In this document: piece by piece, positions 55,401 to 64,000 of the stretch
How the letters are laid out: each line of letters starts with the position of its first letter
Numbering within the stretch: position 1 is the stretch's first letter
Assembly: GCA_965112735.1 (NCBI GenBank)
Contig: OZ218951.1
Coordinates: forward strand, 1,984,001-2,048,000
Length of the DNA stretch: 64,000 nucleotides
Reading direction: 5' to 3'
From: Phaeosaccion multiseriatum
Lineage: Eukaryota > Ochrophyta, other classes
Notes under the pieces: model-generated
Told to the model about the DNA's origin: nothing
Database searches by the model: none
What the model saw: the letters and a program-made list of their open reading frames with translations, nothing else
Position numbers and translations under genes: made by a program

Positions 55401-58400
55401 TGTCCTCTGCTCCTCGGCAGACACAGAGACCCTCTCCTCCACCGACTCGGTCATCGTCGGCTTAAACTCCCCCCCCTCCTTCTCCTCCTTCTCCTCCTCC
55501 CCCGCCGTTCCTCCTCTTCCGCCTGCCTCGGCACCTCCTTCCCTGACAAGGATGGCGTCGCCCTCTCGCTCATGAACGCTCTCGTCGATCAGCAGGTCCT
55601 CCTCCGACAGCGCCGCGCAAGCATCTTCGCCAGCGTGTTTGCCAGCGCAGTCGGCAGAAAGGACATCAAAGACTTCAGCGCCGCCCTCGACGGGAGGAGC
55701 AGCCGCAGTCGCAGTATCGCTCCGGGTTGCTGTAGCTGCAGCTCCAGCAGTTGGTGATACACCCCTAGTCGAAGGGATGGCGTCGCTGTCTTCTGTCCGT
55801 ACGTGCTCCTCCACAACCGCCGCCGCCGCCGCTGGAGCATCAGGCACAGGCACCGGCATCGGGGTGCCACCGAAGGCAGGGGCGAGTAGCTGTGCCCCTC
55901 CGGGGGGGTGAGCACGGGCCATCGACGCAGCGCACTCTCTCCGCGGCGCAGCGGCAGGAACCGTCGTAGTTGGTGATACAACACCAACAACAGAAGCAGC
56001 AGCTTCTCCAACCTCCGTAGCAGCGGCTGGGCGAGCCTCCTCCAAGGCGGCATGGACGACAGGAGCAGGAGCGGGCTTCATGGTTGCGTAGTACTCGTAC
56101 GCGAGGGGCAACTCCGTCATCGCCTCCAGGGTGGCAGGGGTGGTAGCCATCAAGACACCAGCAGGTGCAGAAGCAGTTGGTGATACAGCAGGGGCGCTGG
56201 TACTCGCCGTAGGCAGTGCGCTAGCAGCAGCAGCAGCAGCAGCAGCAGTTGGTGGTACATCAGGGGGAAAAGAAGGAGCAGACGATTCCACATAGGCCGC
56301 CAGCATCGCTTCCACTCGGCGGCGCTTCCTCCCCTCCCCCTCCTCCTCCTCCTTCTCCTCCATGTCGTCCCCCCACCCCCCCCCCTTCTTTCCCCTTGCA
56401 GCAGGCAAGTACGGCCGCAGCAGACGCAACCCCTTCTCCGACAGCGCTGACGACGGCGACAGGGGCGACAATAGCGCGGCTGGACCACCTCCACTCCCAT
56501 TGCTTGCACCAAGGCTTGCCCCAAGGCTGGCCCCAAGGCTGACACCGAGGTTAAGCTTGAGGATGGTGGCGGTGGTAGCGTGCCCTCCCTGCTCGGCGTG
56601 GAAGAGGGCACTTTTACCTGCCTTGTCACGGATGGAGGTCTTGGCGCCACGGAGCCGCAGCACCGCCACAGCCGCTTGCTGTCCGAGGCTACTCGCCACA
56701 ACCAAGGCCTGCGCGCGCGCGTGTGTGTGTGGGGGGGGGGGAGAATTGGCGAATGAATAAACGGATGAATGAGTGTGATAAGTGAGTGAGGGGATGAGGT
56801 AAGGCAGTGGATGGAAAGGAAGGTAGTTGATTGTTCGAAGTGGCAGGCAGAGCACACCAAAAACAACAATGACAACTGCAGCAGTAGCTGCAGCACTAAC
56901 AACAACAACATGAGCAAAGGAGTGGAGCTTTGAGTGCAAAGGGCTGTATCACCAGCTGCTGTTGCTGAGGCTGCTGCTGCTGCTGCTGCTGCTGTATCAC
57001 CAACTCCTGCTTCTTCTTACCGTGCTCCCGTCCCGCTTGCGTGCATTGATTTTGGCCCCTCTGTCCAGAAGCAGATGCAAGGTGGTCCCCTGTGCCTCGC
57101 TGCCCTCCTGCTGACACGCGTAGTGCAGCGCCGTGGATCCGGTGCGGTCGCTTTTGTTCGGTTTCGCCCCTCCGTCCTGAGTAGTACAAGTGGAGGAGGA
57201 GGAGGAGGAGGGGGGGGGGTATGTAGATTTTGAGTTTGAGTTTTGTGGTTTCATGACGATGATGATGATGATGATGATGGTATTATGCGCGTCTTGCGGG
57301 ACAAGAAGACTGCCGTGGTATCATTATGACCAACAGCAAGAGTAAAAGCCCCACCTACCAGCGCACCCACCCACACACAAACAACAAACGCAACACCCAT
57401 CCAGACACAAACTTATCCACACCCACACCCACACACGCACCAGCAGTGCCTCCACCACGGCCGCCTGCCCCAGCGCTGCTCCCCCCATGAGCGCCGTGAG
57501 CCCTTCCGAGTCGGCCTTGTCGGTATCAGCCCCCTTGCAGAGGAGGGCGTCCACCACGTCAATGAGGCCCATCACTGCTGCGGCCATCAAGGGCGACACC
57601 CCGTCGTGGTTCTGGGCGTTCACGTCGCTGCCGTGGGCCACCAGACACAGGGCCGCGCCTCTGTTCGTCATGTTTGTGTGGGGATGTGTGTCAGGGGGGG
57701 GGGGGTTGAGTGAGGTGAGTGTGGACAGCAATTGAGTCAGTCAAGGTGGCGCAAAACGAGGCTCGGTTGGTCGAGTTGGTAAGGCAGACAGGACAGGCAC
57801 ACATGCACGCGGAAAGTAAGCCCTTTCTTCCCCTCCTTGCCCCCCGAAATGTCACCCCGGTACACGTTTCGCTCGACGTTGAGATGAACAGACACACACA
57901 CACGCACCGCAGGCCCGCCTCGATGGCGAGGATAAGAGCGGTGGAGCCCTCCCTGTTGGTGGCCTCCATCTGCGCTCCTCCCGTCACAAGCTCTCTCACG
58001 GCAGCGACACGGCCGCTCTGGGCAGCTCGCATAAGAGCGGTGAAGTCCCACGTGTCTGTGAGTTCGAGGGAGGCAGAGGCAGACACCAGCATGCGCACCA
58101 CACGGTGGCGGCCCTGCTCGCTGGCCTTGATGAGCGCCCTTGAGGAGTGGGGAGAGGGAGGGAGGTGGTGGGAAGGTTGAGAGGTTCGGATGGAGAGCGA
58201 CAGGCTGGGGGTCAGGGAGGGAGGGGAGGAGGGAGGGATCGCTGAGGGAGGGGGGGGGGGGAGAGGAAGGTATGGAGGAGTGTATAGAAGGTGCAAGGAC
58301 TGAAAAGGAAAGAGAGAAACGGGTTCGTTCCGTTGCTAGAGGGCTGCAGATGCGGGGAAGAGAAGGGCAAAGCCAACGTACGTGGTATCGTCCACTTTGC

Positions 58401-58989
58401 AGACCGCGTCGACGTCGCACCCCGTCTCCAGCAGGAGTCGCACGGTCTCCTCCCTCCCCATGCAGCAGGCGTGCATGAGGGCAGTCATGTCGTTCTCGTC
58501 GCGGCTGTCCAGTAAGGCCTTCAACTTCACCGGCATCGATGCCTTCGCCGCCGCCGCCGCCTTTGCGCTGAATTCCCTACCCCCACCGCTACCTTCAGCG
58601 GCAGGAAGGGTGGAGGAGAGTGCTTCCTTGCTCCCCTCGCCCTCGAGGCAAGAGCGGAGCAGCTTGTCCACTTGTTCGGTGATGCCGTCCTCGGCGAACC
58701 GATGGAAGTCGTCAAGAGAGCACTCCTCGTCCCCTCCCTCTTGCCCCTCCTCGTCTGCCCCCTCGGCCATCTCTCCGTCTCCAGCCTCACCCTGTGAGGT
58801 ATCTATGGCGAAGCTCATCCGCCGCTGCTTCCTCTTCTCCACAGCTGGCAGAGTGAGAAGGGAGCACCGTCTCTTGAAGGGGGAATCACCCTTCTTCTCT
58901 TCCAGTCTGTCCAGTCTGTCCAGGACGTCCATCCCCTCCTCCTCCTCCTCCTCTTCCTCGCCTCGCTCCTTGTTCCGCCGCCCCACCAT
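52491..58989 (-). CDS. Large ankyrin protein with long acidic/Ser-rich tail
   Basis: Five exons in transcript order: 58989-58382, 58138-57908, 57660-57441, 57176-57021 and 56708-52491; GT-AG, phases 2,2,0,0; 1810 residues. Residues about 165-455 hold eight or nine ankyrin repeats (for example DMTALMHACCMGREETVRLL, DGVSPLMAAAVMGLIDVV, DGSTALVVASSLGQQ) split by introns but continuous after splicing. The last exon alone encodes about 1400 residues, first Ala/Pro/Thr-rich with recurring VSPTA, then strongly acidic, then Ser/Arg-rich (SRSPRRSKSPRRR) and a Gly/Ser C-terminus ending ARFESPSEH. Composition suggests a disordered nuclear or scaffold region. It is unrelated in repeat type to the four ankyrin genes of the duplicated block. 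Start set at the first ATG in frame (MVGRRNKERG). Confidence 0.8.
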
Positions 58990-59310
58990 CTTGCAATGGA
59001 CCTTAGCAGCAGCGCAATGCCTCCAGCCCAACTCCTCGCCTCTCTCTCCTCTCTAGCTGAGCCTGGTGAGGGTATTTTTTCAGTCGAGCAAAAATGCTCA
59101 ACAGGATAAGGGCTGGTAAGGTTACGTAAGGATGGCAGCAGAAGGATTGCGTTCCCTCCACCCTCTCCCTTTCCTTGCATTAAAGGCTTTGGTACTGGGG
59201 GCGCAGCTCCCGCGTTATTGGAGCTGCTCCTTGTGCTGAAGGCCAGCTCATCGCTGCACTGTAGAGGAAGCCGGATCTCCGCAAGGGAGGGGAGAGCGCC
59301 TTGCTTCATC
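58990..59310. promoter_or_regulatory. Divergent intergenic region
   Basis: 321 bp between the starts of the large ankyrin gene (-) and the CBP3-like gene (+). No TATA box seen. A shared promoter is plausible from the spacing. Confidence 0.4.
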
Positions 59311-60485
59311 ATGATTTCAAGCGTCTGCCGAACAAGGACGGTCGCGTCTACAAGAATTCAGAGGACAGCCGTAGCAGCAGCGAGGGCGGTAGGAGGAAGG
59401 GCACATCACGCCGCCGGTGGGACGACAGTGGACTTGGACGACGCGGTTATGGACAGGACTGGCCACGAGGAAGCGCATCACTGTGATACTGAGTCAGTGA
59501 CGGTCGCCCGAGGTGGCCGGAGGAGGGCTCATCACGGGAGCAGTGGGTGTAGATACGACGTGGACAGAAGGAGATTTAGCAGCAGCAGTCGCTGTAGCAG
59601 TAACAGTAGCAGCAGTGATGGCAGCGGCAGCGGTGGCAGTAGCAGCACCGGCCGGGAGAACGAGAACGAGAGCACGGCCCTGATCGCCAAGCTAAACAAG
59701 CAGAGTAACAGCCTGAGGGCCGAAAAGTACTGGACGGGGGGTGGCATTACAGACGCCAAGGATCTGGCAAGTTTGCGCAAGTTCATCTTTGCGGACCGCG
59801 CTGTCACGCCGCTGCCCAAGGTGGCAGAGACGGAGGGCAGCGGATGGGCAAAGTGGGCAACGCCGGGCTTCGTGGGGAGGAAGTTCCGGGACACATACGG
59901 CCGGACCATTCTCATCGCCGCGGGAGGAGAGGCGCTGTTTCGAGCGTGCTACTACCAGGTGGGTGGGTCGCTCTCTCTCTCTTGTCTGTCTCTTTCGTCT
60001 CTCTGTCTCTGTCTCTGTTTCTCCTTCCACCTCTGTCTGTCTGTCTGTCTGTCTGCCTCGCTCTCCTCTCGATCTGAGGCGGCACATCGGAGCGCCATGC
60101 TCAAGCACCCTCCCCGCCGCGCCCGTCCATCCGTCGCCCCACGCAACTTTTCTGCTCTTTCCACCAAACGTCATGTAATACCTACCCACCTACCCACCTA
60201 CCCACCCAACTCCTCACATCTCAGCGTTCGTTCCATCTGAATCCTGCCTTCTCTCCCCCTACTTGCTTTACATCTGAATCCTGCCCCCCCCCCCTCCCCC
60301 TACTTCCACTCTCAATGCACAGGGGCGGAGGTGGCTTTGGCAGAAGCACGGAGGCATCAGCAGCAACTTCCGCGCGCGACACGTGTGGCTCGCCGTGCAT
60401 GTATGGATGCTGCACAGGCGGCTGTTGAAAGAGGTGAGAGCAAGGGCGAAGAAGGATCACCAATGGAAGACAGGCGGAAAGGATC

Positions 60486-60538
<53 letters not shown>

Positions 60539-62741
60539 ACGAAAGAAAGAAAGAAAGAGTGAGGGAGGAGGGGACCTCCCGCTCGCGTGCTGCCTGACCA
60601 TGGCACGTTCAATCTCCATCTCATCCCACCCTTTTTATCTTCAATCTCATGTCGGATCTTACACCCTTACACCTTCTCTCATCTTATTTATCTTCTCTCT
60701 CCTCCTCCTCCTCCAGGGCCAAGTGGGCAAGGAGGTGTCCGAGGTGCTGTTCAAAGACTTGTGGGAGGACACCATCCACCGCATGCGTAACGTCAAGATC
60801 GATGAGATGCTCGTCAACAAACGCCTGGAGGGTGTGCAGACCTACACGTTTCAGGCCTTCTTGATGCTCGACGAGGCGGTGGATGGACCAGCGCCGCCCA
60901 AGAGGAAGAACGGGAAGAATGGACAGCAGCAGGGGGGGGGGGACGGGGCGACGCAGGTGAGGAGGGAGAAGGAGGGGAGGAGAGCCAAAATTGACGTACT
61001 TTACTTACTTCCGGGCTGGCGGATGCCTACCCGTTCCCGTACTTGGCTGAATCGCTCTTGGCTGCCTCGCCCTATGCTGCCTCACTCTTTGCTGCCTCGC
61101 CCTATGCTGCCTCACTCTTTGCTGCCTTGCCTCGCTCTTCCCTCCCAAGTGGACTTGTTTGTGTTCTTTGCCGCTCTCATTGGTCTGTGCTTCGGTGTTG
61201 ACGTATTTGGCAAGCGTCGAGTGTACCACCGGTTCCGCTTGTGTTTAGTTTTCAGTTTTAACTCACTCTCTCTCTCTTCTGGCCCCCCCTCTAGCTTGCC
61301 GGAGAAAGCACAATAGGGAGTAGCGATGCAGCAGCAACAGGAGGAGGAGGAGGAGTAGCAGCAGCAGGAGGAGGAGGAGGAGGAGGAGGAGGAGGAGGAG
61401 GAGGAGGAGGAGGAGGAGGAGGAGGAGATGGGCAAGATATGCAGCCCCCCCCAGAGGAGAAGCGTACGGAGGAGGTGATTCTCGACAAGCTTGGGGAGGA
61501 GCTTTGGAGACAGGTGTATCTCGAGAGAGAAGACATCTCCAAGGAGTTCGTCATGGAGTAAGTCAAGGAGCGGGGGTGCTGAGGAGAGACACAGAGTGAG
61601 AGAGAGAGGGAACGGAGTGGGGCAGGGCACACACGAGGGGCGTGTTGTGTTGCCCCCTCCCACCTTATCTCGCGGGTTCAGTTCCGGGGGTGCTCTTTCC
61701 TTTTTTTTTCTTGTGGCTTTTTCATGCCGTCCCTTCCCTTCCTTGCGCCCTGCCCTTGTCTTTCCCTTGCCCTCCCGCCCCCCCCCCCCCCCAAGCCGCC
61801 CTTACCCCTCACCCTCCCTCCTCCCCTCTCCACCCTCCCTCCTCCCCTCTCCACCCTCCCTCCTCCCCCTCCCTCCTCCCTCCTCCCTCCTCCTCCCTCT
61901 CTCCTCCCCCCTCCTCCCCTGTGCCCCCCCAGGCTGGCCCGTTACGTTCGGAGGGAGATGATATCTCTGGAGCAGCTGCCAGCAGAGGACGTGCTTGCAG
62001 GGCTCATTGAGTTCGGAGAGCCGCCCACGTGGGAAGGTGCGTCAGTCAGTCAGTCCCAAGTACCTTCTCTTCGCCTCACTTAACTTCATTCACGTTAGTC
62101 ACTCAACTCGTCAGTTGGCGCAGTCAGTCACTCTCCTATATGAGTGGCGCAGGGGCAGGGAGGACAGAACAGCTCTTCCTTCTCAATGGGGAATATTCCG
62201 GGCGGAACATTCCGGAAGGTTCCTTTCCATTGCAATCTTTCTGTGGTCTGCTGGACACACCATCCGCAGGCAATTTGTTCTCTCATTTGCTTCGCGCAGG
62301 CCTCAAGTCTCCTTTCTTCCCTCTTGTCCTGCCTTACATCCTTACCCCAACCTCCTTCTTCCCTCTTGTCATACCTTGGCTCCTGTGTGTGTGTGTGTGT
62401 GCGTTTGTTCGTTTGTGGGTGCGTGCGTTTGCTCTTTTTTGGTGGGGTTTGGTTTGTCGGTGGACGACTACACAGGCCTGGAAACCCCACCCCCTGCGGT
62501 GGACCCAAACATGCCCGAGGAGGCATGGGCAGACGAGGACTTGCCAGATGGCGGCGATTGGCGAACCAACATGACCATCGAGGGAGAGCTATACTACTGG
62601 AATACGAGAACGGGGCAGGCCAGCTGGGTCAAGCCAAGGGAGGAGGGGGAGGGGGGCGGTTTTGTCGGCGTGCCACCACAGCCACAGGATGCGGATGCCG
62701 TATCACCAACTGCGCCTGCCGCTGGTGGGGGGGCTTCATGA
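59311..62741 (+). CDS. CBP3/UQCC1-type cytochrome bc1 assembly chaperone with C-terminal WW domain
   Basis: Six exons: 59311-59958, 60323-60433, 60717-60956, 61295-61557, 61933-62036 and 62476-62741; GT-AG; phases 0,0,0,2,1; 543 residues. The N-terminus (MISSVCRTRTVASTRIQR) looks like a mitochondrial presequence. The ubiquinol-cytochrome c chaperone core runs about 190-310, with ACYYQ, FRARHVWLAVHVWMLHRRL, EVLFKDLWEDTIHRMRN and QTYTFQAFLMLDEA. In yeast and animals this family (CBP3/UQCC1) helps translation and assembly of cytochrome b at the mitochondrial ribosome. Exon 4 carries a long in-frame (GGA)n poly-Gly tract (61336-61427). The last exon adds a WW domain, W484 to P509 (GELYYWNTRTGQASW), not usual for CBP3. 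Confidence 0.8.
62190..62223. promoter_or_regulatory. Heat-shock-element-like site in intron 5
   Basis: Three GGAANNTTCC palindromes: GGAATATTCC (62190-62199), GGAACATTCC (62204-62213) and GGAAGGTTCC (62214-62223). The last two form four alternating GAA/TTC pentamers in perfect register, the heat-shock-factor consensus. The site lies in the 439-bp intron before the WW exon, not at a known promoter. Confidence 0.5.
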
Positions 62742-63706
62742 CAGACTCACTTGTGATGGATCTGTCAGGGAGGCAGGAGGAGGAGGAGGAGGTGCTTCCG
62801 AAGTTTTGGAAGTGTGCTACTTACGTACGGATACGTCTGAACGATTCCCACACGTGTGGGGCAGAGTGCGTGGGTGCGCGTGTCAAAATTCCGCAGTAAT
62901 GTTACGATGATACATGGAATTTTGTAGAAAATCTCTTCCTGTATCTATTCCCTGCCTCTTGCTGCTTGCCTGCAAGCCTTTTGCCTGCCACCCAAAGAGG
63001 GCAAGCGCCGCATCAGGCCTCTAACAATCCAGATAAATGTAGGCCTCAAACCCGAAAAAACAAAAGCAAAACGAGGCAGCAGCAGCAGCAGCAGCAGCAC
63101 CACCATCATCACCACCGCAGCGAACACTACAATGCTCCCCCTCCGCGTCCTCGTCCTCCTCGTCCTCCTCGTCCTGCTCCTCCTCCTCCTCCCCCCCTCC
63201 CTGTTGCTGCATGGTGGTGTGCGCTTCATCTTCTCGCCTCCCGCGAGAGTCCCCGTTCCCTCCTCCTCCCCCTCCTCCACTTGCCGCAGTCATCCCCTGC
63301 CTGTTCAAACCCTCCTATGAAGGACGCCTGGCAAGGCCTGGTACAATCAAATGCCCATGCCTATGCGCCATGTCGATGCGTGCCCGTATACCTGCCTATG
63401 CGTGGCCAGAGCATTACCATCGCCACCACGATCAAAGCGAGCGAGGAGAGCACCGAAAATGCACTTTCTCGACCCGTCAACGGAAAGGCCTCTCCTGGGG
63501 CCCCGTGGCCTTCGCGCTGTTTGAATGCTTCTTCCTACGAGCAGTCAATCCGCCCTCTTGTCCTGAGCAGTCAATCCGCCCTCTGTCCTCCTGTCCTCCT
63601 GTCCTCCTTGTACTCTTGCCCACTGCTGCTGTTCTCTCATGTCCTGTCTCAGCTCTGCTCCACTCCACTCGGCTCTGGTCTCCCCTCCCCTCGCCCTACC
63701 CTGGCC
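62742..63706. other. Intergenic, no gene recognised
   Basis: 3' flank of the CBP3-like gene, with a CAG/CAC patch at about 63075-63120 and a CTC-rich patch at about 63145-63290. From about 63540 there are imperfect CTGTCCTC repeats. Open frames are low complexity. Confidence 0.5.
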
Positions 63707-63874
63707 TTAGTTGGGCACCCCCGACCCAAGCGCCGCTGCCCCCATTCTCCAGAACTCCACATGGTCTCTCACATCCTTGACGTCCTTGGTGGCCTCGAGG
63801 AAGTCTCCAATGACCTCCAGCTCGGTGTCGTCCATCTCGTCGATCCAGCTCATGCAGTCGATCGCGTTCTCGGG
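63707..63874 (-). CDS. Last exon of an unrecognised gene (partial)
   Basis: An AG acceptor at 63875-63876 opens a 168-nt frame that ends at TAA (63709-63707). It encodes 55 residues including ENAIDCMSWIDEMDDTEL and IGDFLEATKDVKDVRD, an acidic, helix-like C-terminus. Composition and codon use look coding, but the rest of the gene lies beyond the window and I cannot name the family. Confidence 0.5.
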   Translation of the reverse strand, partial: PENAIDCMSWIDEMDDTELEVIGDFLEATKDVKDVRDHVEFWRMGAAALGSGVPN

Positions 63875-64000
63875 CTGGGGGGGGGGGGGTGGGAATGAGA
63901 GAGTGAGAGAGTGAGAGAGTGAGACAGTGAGAGAGTGAGATAGGGAGCGCCGAAGCTCAACTTACCCCTCCCTCCCTCCTTCACGGACCCGCAAGCTGAA

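Noticed and set aside
1-64000. tRNA, rRNA or organellar genes
   Set aside because: No cloverleaf-like or rRNA-like sequence recognised by eye; a tRNAscan/Infernal search would be needed to exclude small RNAs.

Overview
The window is eukaryotic nuclear DNA. It is G+C-rich, its genes are cut by many short GT-AG introns (about 80-480 bp), and it carries products that work with mitochondria (mL54, a CBP3/UQCC1-type chaperone), a CHORD protein and many ankyrin-repeat genes. Simple repeats are extremely dense in introns, between genes and in frame inside exons. A protist, possibly a heterokont (stramenopile) alga, fits, but the species cannot be read from the sequence. All gene models here were built by hand from splice signals, reading phase and protein-family motifs.

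Layout. 1-1.1 kb: a local duplication and an unrecognised ORF. 1.7-4.0 kb (-): a six-exon M20 metallopeptidase. 4.2-16.8 kb (+): nine exons whose phases all agree and give one protein of about 3288 residues, joining an asparagine synthetase/class II amidotransferase, an arylamine N-acetyltransferase-like domain, a family-2 glycosyltransferase, a second glycosyltransferase-like region, a phosphotransferase/kinase-like domain and a LOG/TIGR00725-like nucleotide-binding domain. 17.2-18.1 kb (+): mitochondrial ribosomal protein mL54.

18.1-43.0 kb is a young accessory block made by segmental duplication. It holds four two-exon ankyrin genes on the minus strand (514, 580, 513 and 646 residues, differing by whole 66-residue ankyrin pairs), two broken ankyrin copies on the plus strand, and three small secreted-peptide genes. 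Two peptide genes encode Gly/Trp/Lys-rich tails and one encodes acidic modules ending in ARKL; all their introns are in phase 2. The block also holds decayed F-box/ankyrin-like sequence, a tetranucleotide array of about 440 bp and a 604-bp element with 28-bp terminal inverted repeats.

43.3-45.7 kb (+): an unrecognised seven-exon gene. 47.7-51.5 kb (+): a two-CHORD protein. 52.5-59.0 kb (-): a large ankyrin protein with a long acidic/Ser-rich tail. 59.3-62.7 kb (+): a CBP3/UQCC1-type bc1 assembly chaperone ending in a WW domain, with a heat-shock-element-like site in an intron. 63.7-63.9 kb (-): the last exon of a gene that runs off the window.

The most notable items are the single-gene fusion of six enzyme-like modules, the exon-modular secreted-peptide family, the unit-wise size variation of the ankyrin genes, and a 9-bp core (TTGGTGATA) scattered through low-complexity coding sequence of unrelated genes.
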